DNA of 64,000 nt from Anisakis pegreffii (taxonomy: Eukaryota > Nematoda > Chromadorea > Rhabditida > Anisakidae), in the NCBI GenBank assembly GCA_035041965.1, contig JAPYMA010001379.1:1-64000 (forward strand), written 5' to 3'. A program made the position numbers and the translations under genes. Below the pieces are notes generated by a model. The model saw only the letters and a list, made by a program, of their open reading frames with translations, was not told the DNA's origin and ran no database searches. Below are positions 30,483-42,433 of this stretch, piece after piece (within the stretch, counting starts at the first letter, position 1; each line of letters begins with the position of its first letter).

Positions 30483-32409
30483 AACGAATTCATCATATCA
30501 TCAGCAGCAGCAATCATTTACATTCGTCCAGTTTTGATGTTGAATATTGTTCAATACTTGCGTTTTAGTTCACTGTGAACAGAAATCATTGCATATTGTC
30601 AGAACGAATGATTATTCTCGCGGACAGTTGCTCCTTTTGTCGAAAATATTTACTTGTTTCTCGTCAGATCTCGTTCTACTCATTGTTATTTATCACCGTT
30701 TCATTCTTTTTGAATTCAGTTACTTACGTTTTTCATTCATCCGTGTTTCCATCTACGTCTCTTTTTGTTTGTTTCATTTAACATTGAAATTGTTCGAACA
30801 AATTTTAGCAATGTACTCCCGGAAAGTATGATATTTACACAACTGAGTCCATTCTGCTTTAAGATCTGTCTCCTCAGGTGTTTTTTCTTGAGTTTTTGAT
30901 ATTTTATTTCACATAAAATTGTCTCAAGGTTACCGTTCTGTAAGGTGGTAAGTTTAATCATAAGAACTGTTTTTTGTTCATTGATAAAATTCTACAGTGA
31001 TTCTGCTTGCACCTTCCCATGTTCTGTTTCTGTTGCAAAATTGAGCAGCGTTTCTTTCGAAACAAAAAACTTCTATAGAAAAAATGTATCGCAGTTATAC
31101 AATGTATTGTTGCGTTATTTTGAATTTCTCTTATTTGGTTGCATTCAGTGGCGTAGCCAAGACTTTTCCAGTGGAGGGGGTGCAAAATAGTCTGGTCTGG
31201 GAGAGGGAGAGAGTAACGCGCGTCTCCTACGACCTTAGCTCTGCCACTGGTCGAATTTATTGCAATATTTGTTCATGCTGACAATGAGGTATTGCATGTT
31301 TTTTTCTAAACTTTATTTTCTACATTTGTATTTATGGTTATGCTATTGTGAACGGCAATTGTTATGTGGTCATGCTCTATTTGTATTTCAGTTTAACAAT
31401 CTCGTCAGTGCACTCAAATCTGACTGAAAAGAAATATTGAAATTAATGATAAGTTAGACAAAAGTGGCATGCCTGGTTGTTCTTGTTTTCAATCCTCGCT
31501 TATCAGTCTTATTGTATTATATTTTCGTCAAATTCAGTCCCATTCCCAATATTTTGCGTTTTACATCCTCCCGGGATATTCTGATTGTGACTGTTTGCAA
31601 GAAACGTTATCCCAGTTCAATTGTAATGGATGGCAGAGAATGGGTAGGAAATCAGTTACTTTCATAGCCAACTGATTCCAGAACTAATTATTTAAGTGTA
31701 TTGTTGTGCTATCATTTGTATTTGTTTACATTTTACTGTTCTCGTTCAGTTTCATTTCGCTTGTGTGCTGTGTGTATATTTATGAAAATGTGCTTCTCGG
31801 TGTTGTTCTGTTTATACTTTCATATTTTTTGATCAGTTTCTATATTTTTAATTTTATGGTTTTATTTCATTAAAATTTCATTCATTTCGTTCTCACAAAT
31901 TCGTGAATTCACCAAACTCGATACACAATGAATTTCAAAATTCCAATCAAGTTCGTTGCAAAATCTAATAAACAAATCCTTCATCATAACGATCTTTCGC
32001 CATACACGACACGTTTATAGCCACCAAACTTTCCACTTTTTACAAACCCAAATAACAAATATCGTGCACCCGCTTTTTGAATTCATGATTGTTCTTCACT
32101 CTGTAATGTTCGCTTATGAAATCTTGGAAAACGTTTGAAAACAGCAACATACGCAACAATCAATATCTCATAAATAACTATGAAAAACAATTTTCAATAG
32201 AGAATCCCGAAGCACAATGACAATATGATACACATTTGTCACAAACCAGATACCTATGAACAATTGAGCAGTTACTTCGTTTAAAAAAATTCATTTAAGA
32301 ACCAAAAATCCGATTATGTACAGTAATTAACGAACTTGAGGAAACTTTTTAGTAAAACTGAAAAATCATAATGGATGAATTCAAAACTAATCGCTTGTTT
32401 CCCACGAAG
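30483..32409. other. lag-1 3' flank, no further gene supported
   Basis: Follows the lag-1 stop. I found no AATAAA close by; ATTAAA occurs near 31870. The interval includes the repeat at 31148. Overlapping short frames at 31464-31675 lack splice context. Confidence 0.4.
31148..31215. repeat. dispersed repeat fragment (GTGGCGTAGCCAAG... GGAGGGGGTGCAAAA)
   Basis: CAGTGGCGTAGCCAAGACTT followed by TTCCAGTGGAGGGGGTGCAA. A related block at 53372-53400 reads TTCCAGGAGGGGGTGCAAAA then TGGTCTG. It looks like the end of a dispersed transposon family. Confidence 0.6.
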
Positions 32410-33100
32410 CCAGGGCCAGGTGTTGACTCCACATTGACTCCTTGCACGTCATTATCGCTTTTCATCATCTTGCTGTAAAAACGACATATCACCGTCGTCA
32501 TCCCCAGAAACACAACAGCAAAAGCGTTGGGAGAAGGATCGGAAAGTGCAATTATCATCGGAAAGCAATCCACTCATTTGGATCTCTACCCCGATTGGCA
32601 TGCGTGACAACGCCCAACTGGTTCCATAACGATCAACACGATCTAAAAAGAAAACGGAAAAAAGCTTGGATGAAAAAATGAAAACGAAGAAAAATTCCTC
32701 GCAGCACCACTGAAATCAATAAGAGTCACATAATGTTATGAGTTGAAACGAGATGATAGGGGAGCATTAAAAGAAAATATGCGAACTACGATTGAATGTT
32801 CAACTTCGGATCGCCCGCAGGAGCTCAGTAGATCGAATTCAGTGGAGCGTTGCAGCACAAATATGTACTTAGACATCGCAATTTAGATATCTTAATGATT
32901 ACGCATCTCAGTGACTATACATTCACTTGTAAATAAACTGATAGCGGAATATAGCGGAAATTGCCCGCTATCGAACAGCGATAGCGCCGTTCCCGCTATC
33001 GCTATTCCGCTATTCACTCGAACTTCTGATATCGCTATTCCGCTATTCCGCTATTCGCTATTAGCGGACTAGCGGAATAGCGCGCTATTGCCCAACACTG
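32410..33100 (-). mobile_element. truncated copy of the 42117 hAT element
   Basis: Nearly identical to 44351-45034, with only a few substitutions plus an 8-base length difference in the AGCGGAATAG repeats. It keeps the right terminal repeat, ending GCCCAACACTG at 33100, and the start of the transposase region (minus-strand frame ending at 32349 after running into flanking DNA). It lacks the left end and most of the transposase. The 8 bases after it, ATCATAGT, match ATCATAAT at 32365-32372 at 7 of 8, but no terminal repeat follows that 8-mer, so this may be chance. Confidence 0.88.
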
Positions 33101-33791
33101 ATCATAGTATGTTATAACCGCGATATTATAATCTCACTGCCATTGTACAATAATGTATTTAAATTGTTATTCTCCTTTGCCTGTTTTAAAATCTTTCCTC
33201 CCCCCCAGCAATAGTTGGGGTAGTATATTCGCCAGATAGTATTAAACTGTATTATACTACTTTATAAATATTGACATGCGAATAAAATATTATTATTAAA
33301 AAAAATTAATTCGCTTTGCATTTGCTCCTTTTCTCTGCCCACTTCCGTCACTTGGCGAACTGTCAGCATCCCCTCAAAACTGCTTTTTGCCTACTGTTAC
33401 CAGAGACGAACTTTACATTGTCTAGCCGTAGTAGAACTCCATGATTAATCGGTACTTTTCGCGGTGGATGGGATTTTTCTACCGATTTATTCACCGTTGT
33501 GTTCATTCCTTCAATTATTTGCTTATTCTTTAATTCTTCGTCGTTAGCTTCTCAAATCATAGCTCTGTTCTTTTTTTGTTTTTAGATATTTATATTGTTT
33601 TATATGTGAATGCATCTCCTTTGAATTAGGTATTTTGTGTATTTGAAATTTATATGCAGAAGTACAGCGTTTTTGGTACTTTACTGATTGCAGTCTGTCG
33701 TGTAGAGTTGAACTAAAGGTGTTTTGCTTATATGTTTGTTGTGCCTATTTCAGCAGTTCACAGCTATAGCAAAACTCTGTAACTCCTCAGT
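33101..33791. promoter_or_regulatory. presumed cct-8 upstream region
   Basis: AT-rich flank between the hAT fragment and the cct-8 start, with a C-run near 33200. An acceptor-like CCTCAG lies immediately before T-ATG at 33792, consistent with spliced-leader addition. No specific promoter element recognised. Confidence 0.35.
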
Positions 33792-36700
33792 ATGGCGATG
33801 TCAATTCCAAAATCCGGATATGCTCGTTTTCTAAAGGAGGGAGCTCAGGTCTGTGCTACTTTTCAAATAGCCCCACCTTTCGCAGACACATTTCAGTTGT
33901 CATCGTGGTATCGTGAGATCAGTCGTTCCCTTTATGTTGACTGACATTTCGGATGACTGCAAAACTCTTAAAAAAACTTGGCTTGTTTATCATCGTTATT
34001 TATGTGTAAGTGGAGCCGTTATCAGATCTATCCAAAGAAATATTCTCGGAAATTTCAGTCGTTCAAGGGTACTGAAGAGGCTGTTCAACGTAATATTGAA
34101 GCTTGCACAGAGCTGGCTGCACAGATTCGCTCTGCCTACGGCCCAAGTGGTAAGCATTATGGTTCTTGAGTTTCTTCGTAGCCGTAATTCTAATATCTAA
34201 TTGTCAGTGTAATGACGAAAGACACTTCGAGCTCGTTTATTTTCGATTCTTTGCGAAATTTAAACATTCTTATGTATTAAATGTTGAACTGATAAATGCC
34301 TAAAGGTTTCTGTGCGTCATTATGAACAGAGAAACTTTCAAACATTTATCAGACATTGTTGGGCACACCGAATAATTTCAATATTCCACTTTTCAGGTAT
34401 GAACAAGATGGTAATCAATCATATCGAAAAACTGTTTGTGACAAATGATGCGGCAACAATTCTGAAAGAGTTGGAAATTCAGCATCCGGCCGCAAGAATG
34501 GTCATAATGGCAAGTCAGATGCAAGAGAAACAGATTGGTGATGGGACGAATACGGTGGTGATATTCGCTTGTGCGCTTTTGGAACATGCATCGCAGCTGC
34601 TCAATATGGTTAACTATGATTGTATCTGTCCATGATTTTTATGAAACCTTTCCGATAGTTATGAAACTCTAGTTGATATGTGGTATGATTGTAGCTGATG
34701 AATTGCTTCTCTTCTGATGGTGATGACCTTTCAACATGTTCCTACTGTTCGTTTCAGGGTCTAAGTCCTGCTGAAATAGCCGCAGGTTATGAGCAAGCGT
34801 TGGACAAAACGCTGGAAATTCTTCCTTCGTTAGTAGTGAAAAAAGCGACAGACTTACGCGATCTCAGCGCTGTTCAAAACTACTTAAAATCGGCTATAAT
34901 GTCGAAACAATACGATAATGTTGATTTTATCACCGAATTGGTTGCGAAAGCGTGCGGTACGTTGGGTGCTCAATTTTTAATCAAATTCATTCATTCGATG
35001 TCATCATTTCGACGATCATCTCGTTTCAGTTCAAATCGTCCCAAAGAATGCGTACAATTTCAACGTTGACAATATTCGCATTTGTAAGATTTTGGGTGCT
35101 GGCATTACTTCATCTCACACGATGAATGGTATGGTTTTCAAGCGTGGTGCAGAAGGAGAAATCAAGAAAATCTCAAATGCGCGTATTGCCGTCTTCGCGT
35201 GCCCATTTGATCTGACTCAAACTGAGACAAAGGTATTCTCTTTGTGCAATGATTGGACAAAGAAAGCTCTTTGATTCAACCAAATAGCGAAGCGATTCGT
35301 CTTTGCAATTGTTTCGTAAATCAACGTTCTTGTTTATTGTTCACGACGGTGATGATTTCAGGGCACAGTTCTGATGGAAACCGCGTCGGATCTGTTGAGT
35401 TTCAGTGCTGGTGAGGAGTCCGAGGTAGAGCAACAAGTGAAAGCGTTAGCGCAGAATGGAGTATCGTGCGTGGTTGCTGCCGGTAAATTTGGAGATTTGT
35501 ATTTGCATTTCTTGAACAAATACAACATTATGGGTGTTCGTCTCACATCAAAATTCGACTTGAGACGATTGTGTCGAACCACTGGAGCTCAAGCGCAAGC
35601 CAGAGTGGTAAGTTTGTTCGTGATGTAATTTACAAAATTGAATGACCAATTATCTCGATGTCGTATTGATTATGATGGCGTTCAGCATCAAAAGTTTCAT
35701 CGAGTAAAGTGAATTTTTATCATGTACAAATTTCTGTTGTTACTAACCTATGGTATTGTCATAGATGAACGAATAACATATTGCAGTGCGCACCGAGCGT
35801 GGATCTGCTAGGTGAATGTGATCGTGTGTACGTTGAAGAGATAGGCGATACGGAAGTTGTAGTTTTCGATAAGGCAAGTGAAAGAGGCAATATAGCTACA
35901 ATTGTGATTCGTGGATCAAGTCAGTCGAGGATGGACGATGTCGAAAGAGCCATCGATGATGCTGTCAACACCTATAAAGCACTAACGAGAGATGACCAGG
36001 TATCGATCATTGTTTCTGTTGATCATATATACTGCATGTGCTCGTATGACGCCGTTCCATTCGCTACATAGTCTAATTGCTTCAAGCCCGACTGAATGAA
36101 TTAAAACTGAATGAATTATTTTTTAAATTTTATTTCATTATTTGGTTTTTTTAACATGTTTCTGTTATTCAATTTTGGTGATCGAATCTGCATTTTCAAA
36201 ATTATGCTGAGTGAATTGTAACGGCATTGAGAATACATAATTCGCATTCAATGCGTGTATGAATAAAGAGATATGAGGAGTGTGCAGTGAGCTTCTGCGA
36301 TCCTTCGATATCAAGTGGAGACCAGTTATTATTAAGTAGCAGAAGTTATTAACCGTTCATTTCAGTTAGTAGCCGGAGCGGGCGCTGTTGAAATTGAATT
36401 AGCTAAGCAAATTGACGATATCGGGTCGAAATGTGCTGGTTTGGCGCAGTACGCAATTCGAAAGTTTGCACAAGCACTCGAAGCGTTGCCGAAGCAGTTA
36501 GCTGATAATGCAGGACTGAAGGCCACCGAAGTATTGTCGAAGCTGTACGCTACACATGAGGAAGGCAAGAAGAATGCTGGTGTAGACTTGCAGAGTGGTG
36601 AAGTTATGGATGCATCAGCGAACAACATCTTCGACTTGTATGCAAGTAAGAAATTGGCAATTAAACTGGCCACGAACGCGGCCATAACCATACTCAAAGT

Positions 36701-37083
36701 AGATCAGGTACGTCGGTTGTTTTGTTTGCATTCTTTGATTTAGTTCTTTTTCGGTTCGCTTTGTTATGTTTAAAGTCGTCGTTTTTTCAGCAACGATGGG
36801 AACACATTTGAATATTTCATCGTATTTTTAGAGAGGTGCAATGATAGGTGCGAAATGACCTCTTATTTTATGAATTAATTCCACAGCACTATAGAGACAC
36901 AGTCGTTCTACTGATAGATGATATACAAGGGGACATGAAATCTGAAGTGATTAAATGATGCATCTCATGATTACTCGATTACACGTTTGATTTCAGATCA
37001 TAATGTCGAAGCAAGCCACTGGCGGTCCTAAACCACGTGGACCGAAACCGCAGGATGAAGATGACGACGATGGAATGGCTTAG
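33792..37083 (+). CDS. cct-8: T-complex protein 1 subunit theta (chaperonin CCT8)
   Basis: One of eight subunits of the cytosolic TRiC/CCT chaperonin, which folds actin, tubulin and other proteins with ATP. Exons: 33792-33848, 34059-34149, 34397-34608, 34758-34956, 35030-35232, 35362-35607, 35787-35999, 36366-36707, 36997-37083. They total 550 codons including TAG, as expected for the family (about 548 residues), and all junctions are in phase. The start reads MAMSIPKSGYARFLKEGAQ. Recognisable parts are the equatorial AYGPSGMNKMVINHIEKLF, the ATPase motif GDGTNTVVIFACALLE, the apical VDNIRICKILGAGI and YNIMGVRLTSKFDLRRL, and the second equatorial part LVAGAGAVEIELAKQI through IKLATNAAITILKVDQ. 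The tail is acidic (DEDDDDGMA). The usual GGGA of the second equatorial motif is AGAG here. ATTAAA at 37165-37170 is a possible poly(A) signal. Confidence 0.97.
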
Positions 37084-38499
37084 TTCGTGGACTAACGTAT
37101 AGTCAAATGTTATAGTTCTGGCGTGCATTTTGCCATATCCGAAAAAGTACATCATAATATGCCCATTAAACGTCTCGAAACCGTCATGCTATCATCATGT
37201 TGTTAAGCATTACCATTGTTATTCAATATTGAATTGTTAAGTTGGTAATATGATATTCAAATTGTTGAATTCGCTTTTATTTTTTTCTTATATCGCAACA
37301 TTCTCACACTTTCTTAAATATCCATATCTCACGAACATAATTTCTAGTTATTTTTTTCTCTGTTATTCAGCAGCATCTCTTTGCGACATCTCGTTCCGTT
37401 CACCTCAAATCATCTATTTTAATCTGAATGCAAGATGCTGGAAAAATTGCTTTAAATTTTAAATTTTAATGCATTTTCGTTTTTTCCGACAAATTTTCTT
37501 CTGAAATCAAAGTGAATCTGTTCTCTGTCTGAGAAGGATCGAAATTTTCATAATCCACTCAGCTGATTGTTTCCTTCCATTTCATAAGATTGATTTTGAT
37601 TTCTGTTGAAAATTCGTTCGAAATCGCTTGTTTCTTGTTAATGTTAATGTTTTTTTTTCGCAAATTTTATTTTGTTATCACATTTTGTGAAGTGACTGTG
37701 CAACAATAATAAATGATCACTGAGCATTTATTCTCGTTCGCAGCTTTCAATTTACAATTAAAGGTGCGTGGTATGGACGTATTTGCTGCCAATGAGGCAT
37801 ACTTCTTGATGTTGTTGAATCAGTGTTTTCACCTCACCGAAAATTCATTCAATCCATGATTGTACGCACTGAATTTGAATATCGTTGGGATAGTAATTGT
37901 AACAGTTCGGAATTATTTGAAGTAGAAGTGGCGATAGTAGGCGTAAGATGCGACTGTGAATTAGACTTACAATGAGATTGATGCCGGATGGTCTATCTGT
38001 TGAACAAATAGGTGGTTCGGCGAGATGAATTGAGCTCAGCATAAACTTCAGCCCAGATTTGGTCCATCGCTTTTACTATTACCACTTGTGAAGTGGAGTT
38101 GGGTTGCGAACCACCGAGGAAAATCTATCGGTCACTAACTAGTTCTAGTGTATAGTTAGACAATTGCTCGCTCAGACACACATTTTACGGCACACGGAAT
38201 CCGTCGGTTCTGTTTGGATTATAGTACCAGAGCACTGAATCAAAAACCGTTGAACATCTAACTTAGGTTATGTTCGAGGAATAGACAATGAATATGCGAA
38301 TATTGCGTTGCAAGTATGGAAGTGATTGTACTTCTGCTTGAAATTCGTTGATGCATTGATTGGTTCATAAAATAGAAGAGCGTTTTAATGAGAGTTTATA
38401 ATAAGTACCAAGTACGTGAAGAACTATTCGTGCAGGAGAAGTACGTGCTGTGCAGCAATTTAATTGTTCTCGTTTGGTTATCGTCGTATTTCACTGAAG
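37084..38499. other. cct-8 3' flank and csn-4 upstream region
   Basis: AT-rich, with no supported gene. The 1.4-kb spacing to csn-4 is larger than the roughly 100-base gap usual within nematode operons. Confidence 0.45.
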
Positions 38500-41089
38500 A
38501 TGTCCGATGATATTACAACGTTGGTGAGTCGAATTTTTAGCGGTGAACCAGACCACAAGGTTCAGTCAGAGAAGTTTGTTATTTCATCTTTGTCGTGAAA
38601 GCGCATTTTCAATGTTTCATTTGGGTTTTTTTGTATGGAAATTCCTATGAAACTCTGATTATTTCTTTCTGAAATTCTTCTATTTGACTGCATGTACTTT
38701 TTATGTCTCACTTCTTTCAAGGATCAAAAACATGCTGATGGAAGTGTTGTCGAGCGTTGGTTCAAGTGATGAAGAGTCAATAAGCGATCGTGTGAATCAA
38801 CTTGCTGCAGCAGGTTTGTTGCTGATCGATGAATTTTTTTGTTATATATTGCAGAGAGTTTAAAATGCAAACTGAAAAACACTTAAGGTTTTGTTCAATA
38901 GAAAAATTCTTTGTTGCTCGAAGAGTTTCGTGGTTATTTGAGGGATTGATTGTATTATATTTCAGATTCATTTCTTGCAGAATCTAGTATTTTCAAGAGT
39001 CAATTTGATCAGTTGAAAACAAAGTAATTTCAGTAGTGAATCAAGAGAGTATCTCAATGGTTGTCTCAAGACAGTTCGTAAGCGATGTTGTCGTGGCCAT
39101 GGAACAACTCCCGCACAATATCGTTAAAAGAATGGCCATTGGACTGTTGGCTACGATTCACTCTCGTCACATTTCTTACGAAGAACAGGTAAGGTGAATC
39201 CTTTTACTGAATTACAAATGATTAGATGATATTCGTTGAAGGCAGCTCAACTCCGTTTCAAACTGGCTGATATCTACGAAATGGAAGGTGAAAATAAACA
39301 AGCTGCAAAGACACTTATGGCAATTCCATTGGAAACTGGTCAAAGGTGATCGTCTTACATGAGACATTTTACATTGACTTGTTCGTTCCACCATTTGATC
39401 CTGAAATGTTTCATTTTATTTGAAAATGATCAATCAATGATTATCATTATTTCAGTGACTTTGAATTGGAGTAATCTCACTTTATGTCGTCTTGTTTAGG
39501 AGTTATCCAGCGGATCTGAAAATGCGAACATACTTGCGAATTGCGCAGTTGGCACTGGAATATGGTGATGCAGCTGATGCGGAAGCGTTTGTCAATCGAG
39601 CTTCAATGCTTCAGAATGATGCAAAAAATGAACAATTGAATATCATGTATAAGGTTGTTTTCCAACCTTTCGCTAGTAATTCATATTGAGGTGTCTTGAT
39701 TTTAATGTTAAGTATAAGTGAATTATTCATAGAGTACCACCGCTCCCATTATATTCAAATTAAGAAACCGTTTAATTTTAAGCAGAATTTACGTTCGAAT
39801 CAAGCGGAATTCACACAAACAACTACTGTAAATAAGGAATGACAATTTTTATGTTGTCAATCTTGTTGTTATCATTCTAAACTATCATGACTGACTCTCT
39901 TTGGTTGCGATTAGATCGTTGATTTTCAGGCGCAGTATGCACGTGTTTTGGATCATCGACGTAAATTCATTGAAGCTGCACAACGATATTATGAGCTGTC
40001 GCTGGTTCCTGTACTGACAAACTCCGAGAAAATGCAAGCGTTGATGAATGCTGTATCGTGTGCTATTCTCGCTTCACCGGGTATTTTTTCGTAATCAATC
40101 TGTGTTAGATTCGTAATGGAATGAGAGAAAAATTCTGTAGACAGATGAAAGTTGATCAGTTTAGTTTATCTTATCCAACAGCAAGGAATAAAAGCTTCAT
40201 TGAGATACTCATTTAGATGATTCTTTCGTAATTACTCATTTGCAATGTTAGTTATGAAGAAGTGATAGTTTTTGTTGTCAGGTATTCAACGATCTCGTAT
40301 GTTGACGGCGTTGTTTAAAGATGAACGCTGTGAACGATTACCTTCACATAGTGTACTGCAGAAGATGCATCTGGAACGTTTGATCAAGCATGATGAGGTG
40401 GACGATTCTAGATTGTATTTCGCATTGTACATTTGCATGAACCCTCTCAGTCAGACCTTATTGTTATGAGCGTTCAGTTTTCTGGTGTACAGTAAGTAGA
40501 TATTCATTCTCATTCCTAGTTCGAGATTCAGGTATCAGAGTTTGAGAAGTCGTTATCGGCACATCAACGTGAAGTACACGATGGTTGTTCAATTTTGCAA
40601 CGAGCAGTAATCGAGCATAACGTTATCGCGATCAGTAATATCTTTATGAATATTAGTTTCGACGACTTGGCGCAGCTATTGGAGATTAACGTGAAACGGG
40701 TTCGTTCATTTTTGTCCTTTATCGATTTGTTATTGATTCGAGCGAAGAGTCTTTGGCCATGTCAAATAATTTCAATCAGGTTGTGTTGCAGGCTGAGAAG
40801 GTGACTTGGCAAATGATTGCTGAAAAACGCATCAACGGCTCAATTGATCAACTCGATCGAGTTGTCCGTTTCAAACGTATGTGATTGAATTTTTTTGTTT
40901 GTTTTTCAGTACTGTTTTTAATGGAATTCGATTCAAGGCAAGGACGCGTTAGTGGAGTGGGACGAGCAAATCGGTGAGTTGTGTCAGCACGTAAATCACA
41001 TAGTGGATATGATTCTGGACGAACATAAGGAGTGGGCTGAACAACGTATCGAGTCGAGCCGTTCTGGTACGGGCATTACTGCCTCATGA
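38500..41089 (+). CDS. csn-4: COP9 signalosome subunit 4 (PCI-domain protein)
   Basis: Subunit of the COP9 signalosome, which removes NEDD8 from cullin ubiquitin ligases. Exons: 38500-38523 (start uncertain), 38722-38813, 39034-39188, 39242-39345, 39500-39653, 39930-40080, 40282-40397, 40532-40699, 40792-40876, 40938-41089. From the safe ATG at 38732 the frame is 388 residues, shorter than human (about 406). Family landmarks are AIPLETGQ, AFVNRASMLQNDAKNEQL, RVLDHRRKFIEAAQRYYEL, RSRMLTALFKDERC and SILQRAVIEHNV. A PCI/winged-helix end follows (FDDLAQLLEINVKR to INGSIDQLDRVVRF) and the protein finishes TGITAS. One intron is only 53 bases (39189-39241). The upstream exon MSDDITTL at 38500 looks real but its GT donor at 38524 leaves the wrong phase (see findings). 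Confidence 0.94.
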
Positions 41090-42116
41090 TTCATTTTGCT
41101 TTTGTTGAATCGTTCACTTTATGAATAATCGCAGTTCTATTTTCAATAGGATTTCGAAATATTTGTACTCTCTGGCTCAGTTTAAGCGCACGAAAAAGGA
41201 TTTCACGAGCATAATCCGCATTTTTACATTCAACTAAAAGCTTTTGATATTTCGTTCGTATCCATCTCTTGCTGGTATATATTTTTCTAAATGCGAAAGA
41301 ATCTCATATAACAATGAACAAATTGTTAGTTAATGAATTTTGACGTTAATGAATTGTTAATTTTGTTTTCTCTTTGTTTCTATTCCTTTACCTTTGTTTA
41401 TTTCTTAGGGAGTGTTCCTTTGAAGCTTTTTGCTACAGAGAGTTTGTTCACCGTTTGGGCATTGTTGACTTGATCATATGCCCTTTGCGCTTGATTGTTT
41501 TATATGCGTAAAATAGAAAACGCTGCGCGATGTATATGTTTTGAGTTGTATTTTTCTTGAATTTTTTATAATATTAAAGAAATCAGTATTCTCACATTTA
41601 CTGAACATGAGAGTTATGAGCAGTCAAGATAAATACATAATAGATTGAAACATCCTGTCAGGCGTTTTCAATCATTCGATCAGTGCGACTTATTGAGTAT
41701 TGCATTCGAGTATCGCATTTCGTTCGAGTATTGCATTCGTAAGGCTTTTTATCAACCGACGCTAGATGATTAGATCCATGAGCTCAAGTATGATCCGAAG
41801 CTGGATCCCATTTATATGGCTCATTTATATATCAATCCTTTTAGCTGAACATTTGTCCAAAACTTCAAGCTGGCTATGAGTCATATTCGCGTGCATAATT
41901 GAGAAAAAAGCATTGAAAATTTGAGAAAAAGCAGTTAATGAGCATGCAGCAGCAAGCAGCAGAGTGGAAATTGTAGATGGGTTATAGGTGTGCTTTATCA
42001 GTGGTTGAATGTAATAAGATTATACGATGTGTTGTTATTTATTTTCGTTTATTTATTCTTTATGCCTTTATTTTCCTCAGTGACGTGTCCGTGGCACGGT
42101 GCAAATCAATATACAG
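41090..42116. other. csn-4 3' flank
   Basis: AT-rich, no gene recognised. The last 8 bases (42109-42116, ATATACAG) are the left target duplication of the hAT element. Confidence 0.6.
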
Positions 42117-42122
42117 CAGTGT

Positions 42123-42256
42123 TGGGCGCGCTATCGAAGAACGATAGCGCGCTATCGCTATTCCGCTAGCGAAAAGACTTCCGCTAGTCCGCTCCCGCTA
42201 TCGCTATTACCCACTGAATCGATAGCGGAGCGCTATCGCTACCGCTATCGCCTACT
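42123..42256. repeat. left subterminal repeat array of the hAT element
   Basis: Many overlapping copies of GCTATCGC/GCGATAGC and CCGCTA within about 130 bases of the left end. They are mirrored by the array near the right end. Confidence 0.9.
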
Positions 42257-42433
42257 TTAAAAACCTCATTACACCACTAAATGATTCAAAATTTTCATTA
42301 ATCAACACGCATTTTTGAATTAGATGTGAGAAACATTACGAAAGTAGATTTTCACGAGAAAATAAATTTTATTTTAAGACAATAGGAGACAATATAGGTT
42401 TTTAAGACAATATAGGTTTATCTGCTCAATTCC

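Noticed and set aside
38942..39025. possible extra csn-4 exon after ATATTTCAG or CTTGCAG
   Set aside because: The frame stops at TAA, or would leave a 10-base intron. Skipping directly to 39034 keeps the phase and matches the family.
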